This document shows, piece by piece, positions 14,990 through 27,494 of a stretch of DNA of 64,000 bases. Below the pieces are notes generated by a model that saw only the letters and a list, made by a program, of their open reading frames with translations, was not told the DNA's origin and did not search any database. The stretch's first letter is position 1; each line of letters starts with the position of its first letter. Source of the DNA: Amblyornis subalaris (taxonomy: Eukaryota > Chordata > Aves > Passeriformes > Ptilonorhynchidae); the NCBI GenBank assembly GCA_018881555.1, contig JACAXG010000050.1, positions 310,001 through 374,000 on the forward strand, read 5' to 3'. A program made the translations under genes and the position numbers.

Positions 14990-15095
14990 CATCTATTATT
15001 AGATGATGGAATCTATTATTAGATATTTAGATAATAATAGATATTATTAGATCTNTTATTATTAGATGATGGACATCTATTATTAGACAGGGATG
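14990..15095. repeat. AT-rich repeat with perfect inverted repeat
   Basis: The word CTATTATTAGA occurs three times and GATGATGG twice in about 100 bases. Within it, TCTATTATTA (15012-15021) and its reverse complement TAATAATAGA (15032-15041) form a perfect 10-base stem around a 10-base loop. A second TATTATTAGATGATGG copy follows at about 15058. The block looks like a local duplication of an ATT/AAT-rich unit. One base (15055) is unresolved, as expected for a sequence that is hard to read. Confidence 0.75.
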
Positions 15096-17129
15096 GAATT
15101 CAATATATAGTGAGGTAATATATGAGTTACCTGAACCCTTGGAAACTATTATTTATATCTATTTTCCAAGCCCTAATAGCTCTGTAAATACACATCTCTG
15201 CATTTTGTCATGCATGTTGGATCAATGTGCAGATGGGGTGCCTCTAAGAAAAATCCATTTGCTCTGGAAAAGATTCAGAAAGCATCATTAATCCACACTC
15301 TGCACTATAATCGCTTGGTGCTCCAATAGGGCACTAGAGTTACTATGTCTCATAGAAACAGACAAATGAAAAGGTTGTTATCACCTGGTAATATTACAAG
15401 TCAGGGGGTGGAAGTTCTTTTTAGCAGGCTCTGCTATCCACAGGTTCTCCCACATTTCTTTTACTATACTGTCCATTATTTCTACATGCCATACTATTAT
15501 TCACTTCCCTAGATCTTTGTTCTAGATGTCCTGGAACAAACCATCACAGTAGGAGACCAGTTCCATTGAATTCAGAGGAAATACATCATTTGGTGTAAGA
15601 TTGTCTGGATTTGTTGCTACCTGGTTAGTAGCATTGAAGAATTTTGCTGCAAAAAAAAGGGCATATTTCACTTGTAAGAGTCTAGTTTTAGGACTAAGAG
15701 GCTTTCAATACTGATATGAATTTATGATGTCACTCACTGATTTTCGTGAGTGTTACAGCTATTCTTGCTTAAATACTGCAATAAGATGAACCTCATTTCT
15801 ATATTTCCCTCCTCTCCTTGTGTAATGCTTTCAATCACTCTATTACATAATTTCACATTGTAAAGGCTTAAAAAAACCTGTGCACGCCACCATCACCGAC
15901 AAAAATCTAGCCCTGAGGAACTTGCCCTTAAATGTTTCAAAACTCAGTCAACAACAGTAATCTAATCAAGGATATTAGGAACTGGCAAATCAGGATCCCT
16001 TGTTGTTTTTAATTGCAACCTTTCAGCAACTTGACTATCTCATTAAAAAATCTTCCTGCCCTCTTGGAAAAATTTCATGTGTCTTTAACAGGAGGTCTGG
16101 ATATATTTCCAGCTTTTCTAATCAGAGCTGACCTTTGCTATTTCAGTCCCCTGAAGGCTGGAAATGCATCCATCCTTATCTCTGTATCACTATAATTTAC
16201 TGTGATCCCCAACCAAAAAACTCTGAATGAAATTGTGAAAGAGGAGCCACATGGTCTATATGTAGATGGAAAGCCTAATAATGTAAATTTGAGTGTATTT
16301 CAGGAATAGAACAAGAAAATAAAAAATTCAGCCTCCAGCTGAATAGTTCAATGTTTTGTTGTTTTGGTGTGGTGTCCTCACATTATCATGGACACCCACA
16401 TTTTTCATGAGACTCTTCAAGTCACTCTGCACCTATTCTGCGGGAAAACACTTTACTGAAACACAAGAAATTGCCTTTTTATTGCTTTTCTTTTCTATTT
16501 TGCTGATACTAAAAGGCAGCTAAAAGAAGACATTCACGAGACAGCTCAGCTGTAATTCAGAGAGTGGACACTCCTCCGCAGCCCAAGCCAGGTGCCCTTT
16601 TTGGCTGTGGATTCACAGAGGTTTCCATGCTGGATACTTCCATTAAGGGCAGCATAATCTTCTTCACTCCAGCAGACCATCCTGTTAACCAAAGGGGCAT
16701 TCACATTTACGAGGTATTTTCCATTGATTGGATTTATCAAATGAAGCCCCAAATGCTTCAAAGTAACAACTGCCATGTAAGCCACCGAGTGTGTGATCTG
16801 AGGCACACATTGACTCTTAGACATGCTCATGGCCTTGGGGTGAAAGGTAGAGGCTAATTGATGCTTTTACAGGAAAAAGATTCCAGCTACAGTTTCATTA
16901 GGTATTACTTTTTTTGATCTTCAGAGAAACAAAGAGACCTGAACTGATGATACATTATCTTGCTTTGCCTTCTGTACTATGGTCCTCTGTAAAGATATCC
17001 CTGAGCAGGACTTTGTAAAGTGAAGAGAGTATTGGGATGACTGCCACTAGGGAAAAGGAAACTGAAATCCTAGTAGATTATAAGCAGGAATGTATTAGAG
17101 CATCAAATGATACAGAAAACCTGTATATA
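15096..17129. other. Non-coding stretch with a two-strand open patch
   Basis: No gene is supported. A patch at 16546-16857 is open on both strands (94 codons minus, 97 codons plus) and is richer in GC and CpG than its surroundings. Neither translation resembles a family I know. The minus-strand reading ends with a stop close to a short patch lacking a poly-A tract. A decayed processed pseudogene or a conserved non-coding element are both possible; chance is also possible. Confidence 0.5.
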
Positions 17130-17275
17130 TGTACTGGTTTTCACTGGGATAGAGTTGATTTTCTTCATAGCAGCTCACGTGGTGCTTTTCCTGATTTGTG
17201 ACCAAATCAGTGTTGGTAATACTCCGGGGTTTTAGTTGTTGTTGGGCAAGGTTGACATGGGTGAGTATTTTTAGG
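17130..17275 (+). repeat. Partial ERV LTR, 5' part
   Basis: The sequence opens with TGTACTGGTTTTCACTGGGA followed by 'tagagttgattttcttca', the 5' end of the avian ERV LTR family that also occurs at 19942-20332 (minus) and 33808-34402 (plus). Further in, 'aaatcagtgttggtaat' corresponds to AAACAGTGTTGATAA in the other two copies. Similarity fades after about 17275, so the 3' part with the polyadenylation signal is missing. This is a truncated, diverged copy with no coding content. Confidence 0.7.
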
Positions 17276-19941
17276 ATGGGGGCTTGAAAATAAGAATCAA
17301 AATGCTGGAAATTTGAGTTTTCATCAATTTTGATATCTAAAAGCATTAGATTGTCTTAGAGTCATTTTGTATGCTAATACTAGCTATTTATCATTGTTGA
17401 ATAATATTGCTACATGATGTCATATTAAAACACAACATAACATCATTTTGAACTTTTCATTGTCTTTCTTTTCCTTTTTATACGCACTTAAGTTGCTGTA
17501 TCTTAGGTTAATTAAGAGATTTATCTTTTCCTGGATAAAATATTGATGAAAAATTCAGCAGTTATGAGTGATAAAGGTCATGGTAACATTGTGAATTTTT
17601 GCATTCTTGATGTAATCTTTAAGCCAAGGAAGGCAGCAACAAATTTTGTAAGACCATTAGCAAGTTGAGAAACAAAGTAATAGCTGCACTTCCATTTAAT
17701 TGGCATTTGGTTGTCTCTAGATTAAAAAGTATGCCTTGGAGTCCAAATGTATTACTTACGTATATTTCCTGATTTTTATACTGCTAATTCTAAGAACAAA
17801 ATAATGATTGCTGTCACCTCCCACAGTGTGTGTACATGCATGCTCCATCATACATGTGTCCCAGGTGGAAAACAGAAGAGTAAGGAAAATAAATTTGTTT
17901 GAAAACAAAGCTTTTCTCTTCTTTCAGCCTTCATTCTAGTGCAAGGTTGCAGATAACTAAGACCTCTGCTTTTTTATCCATTTGAAAACATCTTTTCTTT
18001 CTTTTAAGTTGCCGTTAAATACTACAAATTTTCAAAGTTGAATTTTTTCTAACAGAAAATCAAAGAGACCAATGGAGGAGGACAGAAGGAAAGGATGCAG
18101 AGTGGGAAGAAAGGAGTGAGATTTTCAATAAAGTAACGTTCTTGTCAGAGATTGTTCTGTGACTCATATGTTTGGAAACACAACAATAAAGTAGGACAGT
18201 AGGATGCTGAGATGCTAATCAGGAATAGAGACTCTTTTTTCCCACACGCTGCAGTGTCACTGCAGTTCTCCTCTCATCTCTGAAACTCGGTCCTCAAGAC
18301 ATAAATTCAGTTGGGTGATGTAAAAATAAGTCTTAAATTACAGCCTTTACTGTGGTAGTTTTTTTCTTCTTAAGTTTTATATCTTGATACTCTTCTTCCT
18401 TCTGTGTATCTGTCATTGACTTTGTTCTTGCCGCAACATGGGGACCAGCATTATCCCCAAATACGGAAGAAGTCAAATGTTCCAAGTTGTCTTCACCTTC
18501 TTTTTATTTAAGCCTCTATTCTCAGACAGAATAATGTCTCCTCAATCACTGCTGCACTTTTGTGGGATGTGATCCAGGATTGATCTCTTATCTGCTGTCT
18601 TAGTACTCAGTATCACATAGGCTTTATGATGCCCAAACATCTACAGCTTTGTTTATTTTTTGTAGTGCTTTTGGTACCAGCACCTCTTCTAATATATCTT
18701 TATTCATTAATTTTTAAATATTTTGCTCCAAGAGCTGCACTGAATGTTGCTCATTTTGCCTTCCATTATTATTTTATGTCACAGTTCATTTTTCCATTAT
18801 GTGTTTTTATTTTAAAAAGTTATAGAAACTTAAATTATAAACACACATGGTACTCCTTCAATGGTTGTAGCCAGAGTGGCTGGAGTGGTGACTGACATAA
18901 AATAATATACAGTAAAGGATCAAAGGAAAATAGGAATGCAGAATGAATTGAGCAGAATTTATTTGTATTTCCACACAAACAATTCCTAATACCAGCTGTC
19001 TCTCTGGCAGACTTATGTGCCTGTATATGGGAAACAAAATTAAGTAGGTGTAAGAAATAGCACAACAGATTTTAAAGTTGATCTCTAATGATCTTTCTCC
19101 GTCATAGCTTAGCTACAATGTCTTTCCCCTATCTAATTGCCAACCATGTAGAGGATCTGCTTTCCGTTCACACGCAAAAAAAATGAAGTCCAAGCAATCA
19201 GTGAAGGTCCAAGTCAGATTTCCACAAAATTCAGTATGACCACTACTTAACTAGAAAACAAATGTTCATCAGATAAAGCAAGGAAAAAGCTGAAGGATAA
19301 GTGCAAGGTCCAGATTATCCTGGAGACAGAAGTTCAAATCTATCATTCACTGATCTTTCATTCCAGCTGTTTCCTTGAGTATCAATCTGCATTTTCTTTT
19401 TGTGAATAACCCAAAGCCTGGCATAGGTGGGCTGAGAAGGGCAATAACTGCAGGTGAATGCTGTGCTGGGCACTGCCCCCAGAGCTTGGGTAGCTAATCT
19501 GATGATCAGTGTGAACAAGGCTTGGCAGAAGACTGGGAAGCTGGTGTTCTCCAAGTTCCAAAATATTTTGCTAAATACTACGGCATTATTCTAGGAAAGA
19601 GAATTATGGATTCAAGGGAAAACAAGAAACTAGCCATGGCTCTCTGATCATAACCGTTTGGTGCCAGAATTTTGCCAGATCAGGTTAAATTTTGCCAGGT
19701 CAGGTTTATGGTTTGGAATGACATTCTAAGGGTTTATCTAGACATTTGAAGTACCTCAGATGTCAGGTGTCTCCCTGAGATCCATATTTCTGACTGCTTC
19801 ACATACTCCGGGGCAGCAGATGCACCCTGTCATAGTCTCAACATAAGACCATTGGTAGGAATGATATTTCTCAATCTAAGTCAACAATGAAGTTATGAAG
19901 TAGGAGAAACTACTGTTCCCCTGAACTCTGTATGATTTTGT
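17276..19941. other. Non-coding single-copy stretch
   Basis: No gene or repeat can be supported. Frames of up to 89 codons are present without domains. The stretch is AT-rich with several T and A runs. Confidence 0.65.
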
Positions 19942-20332
19942 TGTGGTTTAACACCAGCCAGCAATTAAGTCAAATAAAGCAGGTGGAGGTGGGGATCTGG
20001 GTTAGACGAGTGGCCAGGCCGCGGGACACTGGGCCAAAAGGGCAGCAGGCTCTATCTCCACCCCCACCTGCTTGGGGAATGCTGGGCATTATGCCATTAG
20101 GTACAGAATATCCTTTGGATCAGTTGGGGTCCACTGTCCAGGCTGTGTACCCCAGTCTCCTCGCTGGTGGAGTGGGAAGCACAAAAGGCCTTGACACTGT
20201 GTAACCCCTGCTCAGTGCCTTATCAGAGACAGCATCTCTATATTATCAACACTGTTTAAAGCACAAATCCATAATACAGCCCCATACCAGCAAATGTGAA
20301 GAAAATCAACTCTACCCCAGAAAAAACTGTAC
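19942..20332 (-). mobile_element. Solo ERV LTR, minus strand
   Basis: The plus strand opens with TGTGGTTTAACACCAGCCAG, the reverse complement of a typical avian ERV LTR 3' end, and closes with 'gaaaatcaactctaccccag', the reverse complement of its 5' end. Read on the minus strand it shows GGGGTAGAGTTGATTTTC near the start, then TTAAACAGTGTTGATAA and CAGTGTCAAGGCCTTTTGTG, which line up in order with the copy at 33808-34402. At about 390 bases it is shorter than that copy, so it seems to have lost internal sequence. No gag, pol or env frame flanks it, so it is a solo LTR left by recombination. The target-site duplication is unclear (both flanks contain ATTTT). Confidence 0.82.
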
Positions 20333-23300
20333 GAATTTTTGTAGATTGCCTTTAACAGCCAACAGTTGGCATTTGAAAGAGAGGATGAACAGTGAGATGA
20401 GAGGGATGGTGGTGTTATTAGTGTGAAGGACACTGAAGCTATTCTACATGCAAGGAATGTCACTGTATCCTTGTCAATCACTTAAATAGGGACAACGTGT
20501 CAGTTGGTAATCTCCTAAAAACTTCCTTCATCACTGTACCTTTAGTTTCCAGCATGGCCAAATGCACTACAGGATTCTGCAGCTGAGATGGATTTCACAG
20601 CCACAGGGTGCAGCACACTGGCATCTGTGGGAGCCAGTCCTCACAGTGGTGGTGGATTCATTCATAATGTGATGGCTTTGGCGGACCAGACAGTGTCAAT
20701 TATGAGGATCTCTCAGACCAAAAACCACAATTAACATTTATGAATCAGATAATATCAAAAATTCCTAAGATATATTTGAGGAGCTTATTTTCGGTAGTGT
20801 GCTTAATATGCATTAGGAAATCAGCTCAGTGGGAAAAGATGCTTCCTGAAGGTGCAGATAGAGACTGAACAGCACTGATTTTCTCACTGCTAATGCAAAG
20901 CTTCTTCATTGCTCACATTACTATCTAGCAGTTAGCTCAGCAATTATACAACAGGAAGGAGGCTGGAGACAATCAGTTAGTGCTGGCTCCTGTGCAGCAG
21001 AAGCCTAGCAAACAGTACATTTTGCATTTGCTGTTGTATTTGTGAATATTTGTCTATTGCAGAGGAAATAATCATGGCTGTAGATAGTAATGTTTTTGAT
21101 TTATTTCTTTTATGTAGGAAAGAAACGTCACTGAATTTGAGATGCTAACATTTGAGAATGCTAACAAATTCTCAAACTGTTCTAGATATCTGACATTTCA
21201 GAAATTAGTCAGTTGAGAGGAAGTGCTTATATGAAATTACGTTAAAACAGCTACAAGTCTAGACATTGCTATTAGAAATTATGCAATAAATTATACTACA
21301 TTGTAATGTTTCCAGTAAAAATTTTTCTATCAAACCTTTTCTTTGTAACAGAAATTTTTTTACAAAATGCAGCCTTTTATGGAATACTTCATTGAAAAAT
21401 ANGGATGCACCACTAGGAGATTAAACCACTGCAAATTAAAAAGTTCCTGGATCAGAAAAAAAAAAATACTGGCAACTTTCATGTTGTGACAAATAAAAAT
21501 CAAGGGGAAGAACAAGTCTTTCTTTCCAGACTAGCCAAATTAGATTTTTATCATGCCTCTTTCACTTGAGCAAGCAATCTGTCCAAATGTGGTCTGGAAA
21601 TCCTATTTGTAAATATGTCATAAAAATATATTTTATTTCCAAAGCTTCAGATATCTCTTACTAAATATTTCGAGTTTGCAGTCAGTAGATACCACACAAA
21701 ATCTTTTTTCCTATTTCTTCCAAAAGAATAGTGACAGTGCAGAAAACCCACCTCATTTCTCAGGAAATGTCCAAATATTTCCATTTTTAAATACTTTGTT
21801 TATATTTCTAGAAAGGAAACTTTTCCTTTTGTTTTACTGTCTCCAGTAGGAAGGCAGTAGTTTTAAGTCTGAAGAAAATTCAGTGTTAAACAGGCTAGGT
21901 GAAATATAAAGAACAAGGCCTTTGGTGCTTCTAATAAGAGCATTGTCTAACTACTACATATGCTCTCCCTAACACTAACTAATTTGGCTTCCAGAAGTAA
22001 AAATGTATCCATGCAATAAATTACTGTGAAGATGTTGTTTCAGATGTGAAAATTTAGAATCTATTTACTTCCTCTAAACTGCAATCATTATTTTTAGTTT
22101 TATTTTTTGAATTTCTGTGCATTTAAATGTAGTTTAGTGTAGAAGTACATGCATAACAATGCTGAGATGAAATTATTCTTTTTTTGTACCTGCTTCAAGT
22201 TATCTTATAGAGAGTACAAAATAATTCAGTCCGAATGGTATTTTATTTTTCAAAAGATGTCAAACGTCCTGAGTAAGATCTAGGATAAAAAACATTTTTT
22301 ATCTTTTCCAGAACAGCAGCACTGCATTAGCATTGCACTAGCATTGTGGGATACTGCTCCATCTTTCCTTGCCATCATTTGCAAGTTTGATGTTTCTTCT
22401 GTGCAACTGCAATGGAGACAATGGAGCTTTCTCATTTGGAGCTCTGTTTGCTCTGTTTCCCATTTGCTGTTCTGCAAGGCAAAAGCTTGGAAGTTGACTC
22501 TTTTATGACCTCTCTCTGCAGTTGCTGATATATAGTTCCACTGGAATGCACATTTTATCTGTGAAAAATCTGTAATGGGAAATTTACTTTGCTTTGATTT
22601 TCCCTCTTCTTTCCTCTCGTGGTTCAGAGTTCTGCCTGGGCTCTGAGTCAGGGCCACACCTTGGGCCAGCCCTACAGGTTGTGGTCCAGTCCACATCCTC
22701 ACACACAGGGCACAGCAGCTTTGCCCATCTGGGTTTCCCACTGTGCCTCTGCAGCTGCATCCCAGCTTCTTGACCTCTATTTTCAACACCAATTCCAACA
22801 TTAAATGGTGTGAAGATAAAACGAGAAGGTACTGTTCATGCTGGCCCATGCTAAACCTGAAAATTATGATGGTTGCAAGGCAAAAGTAACTCAAATACTG
22901 TAGAGTGCATCAGGCTTTTACAGGCCTGTAAAACTGTCAAATCCAAGGATAAAATTAATTTTTACCCGATCACAAAAAAGATTGAATATTGACAAAAGCT
23001 GCTGTGGAGTCTGTGGAATTTTAGCAGTGTTAAAGACCAAAACATGACACGGCGTTCTGATCAAGACAATATATGACCATAAACATTCCTAAAATGAAAT
23101 ATTTTCATGACAAAAACACAAAAGAATCACTGTTCTGACAGGTCAATTATGTAAAAGCTGTGAGCATTGCCACCCTATTCCTATACATTTTTCCCACACA
23201 TGGTATTTTTATCGATTTCTGATCAAAGTGGAATTAATTTTAAACATGACTCAGAGCACACACAGTGAAGGCTTACAACAGGAATGTCTAGAAGTAGGCT

Positions 23301-26300
23301 TTCCTTATTCTTCCTGGCTCTGAAAGTTACCTTTCAGTTGCTTTAAACTGTTCATAAAGTACAGTTTATTGAACAGATAGGTGAAGCACCAAATAGGCAA
23401 GTTTTTCACCTTGAGGCTCCAAAAATGTGGTGTTCAGTTAAAAAGGAATGAAGCTATTCTGGAAAACAGCTTTTAGTTGTCTTTCCTAAGTACTTCAAAA
23501 TGGGTCGTGAATTCTCCTAAGACATCTTGGGTTTCTGTTCTCTTGAAACCCGTGAGTCCTTCCTTGGTGTGCAATCTGGACTATGTCATGATTGCAAGAT
23601 TTCTGGGTTTTACTTTCTTTTTTCTATTTTGTTTAAGGTCTGCTTCACAAGCATAAGATTAATATGCTATGACAAAAAAACCCTACAAGTCAAAGATTAA
23701 TCCATGGGTTGGAGACCTCTTTGAAATATATATAACAGTAAGACCAGTATAATAATATCACTGTGATTTGTTTGTTAAAAGATTTTTGAAGGGTTTTTAA
23801 TTATATTGGTCAAGGGTTTGGGGGATTTTTTAAATGTTCAGGCACAATATTGATAAAGAGATGTTTCTAGCTCTTAGATCTACTCAGCAGGAGCTGTCGT
23901 TCAAAGTTTGTAACAAACATTGTTTCCTACATCCATTTGACTTTTTGCTGTTTTTCTGATTAAAGAAACTAATGGATATCAAATGAAAAAGCTGCTAATA
24001 AAATGTGGCAAATATCAGTAACATATATACCTATACATTTTTGTTGTGCATATCCAGACCAAGGAAAGGTCTCAGAATTGTTCAAAGTGTTATATGACAG
24101 ATTTTATGGAATCTGATACCCTCATGAACACACCTGAACGTGCTGAGGGGCACTGAGGGAATGTCTGCAGCTGCCTTGGAGCGGGACTGCTACTGTGTGT
24201 GGACACCTGCTGCATAGCAGATGTGTCAAGGGAAAATGTTGCTCTACTCTTCCTTTCTCATGGACAGAGTGTGATGTGATTTTGCTGTCAGGTGCCATCA
24301 CGTGCTTCCTTGCAGTGAGATGGTGCTCTTATTGTGTTATTTATGAAGGGTGACATGCCCTTTGACAAAAAAAACAGAGATAGCAGAAGTATCCCATGTA
24401 CTTCCTTATCTCACGGACCTTCAGGGACTCTTAGGGATTTGCTATGGCTAGTTGGGCTCCTGGGGTCTAGTGCCATCTCTAATTAAATTTAAACAAGTTA
24501 AATCACAGCCTTTCATGTCCTCTCACATGAATCAATCTAATTCTCTTCTGGGATTTCTAGCAGTTTTGTGAATTAAATTGATTTTTACTTTTCCTATTCA
24601 TCTGCATAGCTACATGAATAAATTTAAAGTGAGTTAGTGCTGTGAGCTGGGTTAGAAATTTACTTTCATATGATTTCTGGAACTAGACTGAGAAATGCTC
24701 AGCACCTCCAGAACTAGGTTTTCAAAACCTAAAGGAATTTAAATAACTTTCTTTATTGTTGTGTCCAATCCCTCTGCTGTCATATGCAGATGTAGTACAT
24801 GTGGGCTTTTTTTTATTTAGCCAAAACGACTGGCCAGGTTTTCAAAATAAAATATTGTATTGGGAGTCATTCAGCACAGATTTGCCTCCGAAAGCAGAGG
24901 AATTAGTGACCCCAGATTCGTAATGTCATGGGACATAGGCCTGACACAAAAAATAATAACCAACATTTAGAGAACTTGAAATAATAACCAGGTATTTCAG
25001 ACAAACACAGAGATCAAAAATGTTATGAAAAAGAATCTGGACAGTGGCTAAACAGATCTGGATNTACTTTCCAGAGCTGGAAAGGACGAAGCTTTTTTTT
25101 TTGTTACACACAATAATTGAAAATAGATTTATTGTACTTTTCCTTTTGTGTGGCTTAAATTTCCTGCAAACTTAAACCAGTATCAGGTACATTTCAATAG
25201 ACACTGCACTCATTAAGGACCAGCTGTCAAGTAAAACTGTAGCAGCCCTGAGTATGTAATTGACGCAGGCAGTTGTTGTGTAAGTTATGGTGAAGAGCCT
25301 TTATCAGGACTGAAATGAGGGGATTGTTTTTGTTACATGTGTCAACCTGTCCCTTCCTGAAATACTTCTACAGAATAATTCCTCAGGCAAACCCTGAGTT
25401 TAAATCAAAATACATAAATCAATGAAGAGATACTTTTTGATTGTTTTGGAAGATATATTATCTCCTTGTTTACTCAACTGTTTCATAGAAAAATGTTTCT
25501 TATTTATTATCTTTTGTATTTCACGTAGAGAAACAAGGTTTGTGAAAGCAACTTGACTCAGAAATCCTAATAGTTTGGAGAAACTATATGACTCTCCTCT
25601 TGTTCCAGCCTCTCTAGCACTCTCAGTGAAAGCAGTAGAAAACGTGATCTTACCAGGAAAGAGAGATCAATATTTCAAATTATTTATTTATATAATTAAC
25701 TATCTTGAAATAAATCATGCTGTAGTTCCAAAAAGCTTCATATTTCTTACAGACAGCTGATCAGATACTCGCAGCGAAAGCCATTAGCAAATCCCATGTG
25801 TAGTATTCACCATTTGTGTGGTGCATTTACAGTTCTTTCCTAAACAAGTGGTGGAAGGGTGAATAATTTGCCTTATGGAGCAATCTGAGACTGTTTTTCA
25901 TTAAATGTAGAACTACATGAGCTGCTTACAGAAGGAAGACAAATTGGAACTGGAGTTAAATCTCCAGAGAGACAGTCACTGCTCCAGCATGAGACATTTT
26001 GAAAACTTTTCTAAAACATGAACGTGAAAACCTGAGTGCCTCCGAAGTACCAGATTTCAGTCACCATATGGATTTCTCATTGTGTTCACCACAGCCTGGA
26101 TTTTGTAGGGTTATGAACAAGTGTGGCACAACGGCTGGACCATGAAATACCACTAAAGGCTCTGCTGCCACTGGTCCAAACTCTCAGCTGAGCTACAGCT
26201 AAAAAGTTCCCTGTGTCAGAGTAAGTGTCATACATGGCACTCTGAAAGCCTAAGGTGTGGGTGAGGTGTCCAAGGTCACCAGTAGGAAATAATGTGAATA

Positions 26301-27061
26301 AAGGTTACATCTAAACCTTCTTGAAGAGAGACTTGAAGGACAGATACCCATTTGGACTCATTAGAGAGGAGAATATACAGTATGTAATAAATATCCTGGA
26401 AGAAAGCACAAAGAGGTTTGCAAAGTAGAGAGGAAGGGACTGAAAGACAGTGCCACTGGCACAGCCTCAGTGACTTTTTGATTGTATAGTAATGCAAATG
26501 TTGATTTCTGTGCAGAGCAATCCACAAAATATTAATGAAGAAAATGTTACTGCTACTGCCTAAGTCATATAAGAAAATCTCAAAATATGAGGTATATTTT
26601 CAGCTCTGTATGCCTGTTGGCTTTAGGGCACAGAAGAAGCACATAGTCTGTGAGCTCAGTTACCTTCCTTACAGAGCCCGTGCAGCTCCACTCGGGACAC
26701 AGGGTCCCTGCCCTCCACGCTCGGAAGGGGCATCAAGCAGAGATGGCACTGAAACACCACCCAACAAGGCAAGATCATTAGGTGCAGAAAACAAAGCAGT
26801 ATCTTTGTGTATAGCCACCCAAGCATCCAACCCTAGATACAAAATACCTAGTTCTCCCTGGAGAAATTAATAGGGAGGTCTACCTGATTGCTAGTGCTTG
26901 GTCAAGGGTGACGCATAAACTTGTGCAGAGGTCTAAAGATGACGTGGTTCAGTTCATGTCATCAAGCAAATGATGATGAAGAAATTTTTTTTAAGAGATT
27001 ATAAACAATTTTGTAACAGATAAACCAAGAGCCAGAATGCATTCCGGTGATGACGAAAGAC
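20333..27061. other. Non-coding single-copy stretch
   Basis: No gene is supported. It contains the longest open frame of the window (22280-22894, minus, 204 codons), which is cysteine- and serine-rich, has no domain I recognise and no homopolymer tail or splice context. A frame of that length is within what chance gives across 64 kb of this composition, so it is not annotated as a gene. A short GC/CpG-richer patch lies at about 26670-26760. Confidence 0.65.
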
Positions 27062-27494
27062 ATAGATATAGATATAGATATAGATATAGATATAGATATA
27101 GATATAGATATAGATGATATAGATATAGATATAGATATAGATTAGATATAGATATAGATATAGATATAGATATAGATATAGATATAGATNNNNNNNNNNN
27201 NNNNNNNNNNNNNNNNNNNNNNNNNNNNNNNNNNNNNNNNNNNNNNNNNNNNNNNNNNNNNNNNNNNNNNNNNNNNNNNNNNNNNNNNNNNNNNNNNNNN
27301 NNNNNNNNNNNNNNNNNNNNNNNNNNNNNNNNNNNNNNNNNNNNNNNNNNNNNNNNNNNNNNNNNNNNNNNNNNNNNNNNNNNNNNNNNNNNNNNNNNNN
27401 NNNNNNNNNNNNNNNNNNNNNNNNNNNNNNNNNNNNNNNNNNNNNNNATAGATATAGATATAGATATAGATATAGATATAGATATAGATATAGA
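27062..27494 (+). repeat. GATATA hexamer array with assembly gap
   Basis: Tandem units of the six-base word GATATA run from about 27062 to 27189 and from 27448 to 27494. Between them are 258 N (27190-27447). The left arm has two phase breaks, near 27115 (gatgatata) and near 27142 (gattagata), which suggests local unit loss. The array continues on both sides of the gap, so the gap is probably filled by more of the same repeat and its true length is unknown. Confidence 0.95.
27190..27447. other. Assembly gap (258 N)
   Basis: An unbroken run of N inside the GATATA array. The number of Ns may be an estimate rather than a measured length. An open frame drawn through it on the minus strand is an artefact of reading the repeat plus unknown bases. 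Confidence 0.98.

Noticed and set aside
22280..22894. Longest open frame of the window, 204 codons, minus strand
   Set aside because: No domain, signal peptide or family resemblance, and no splice or poly-A context. A single frame of this length is within chance expectation over both strands of 64 kb.
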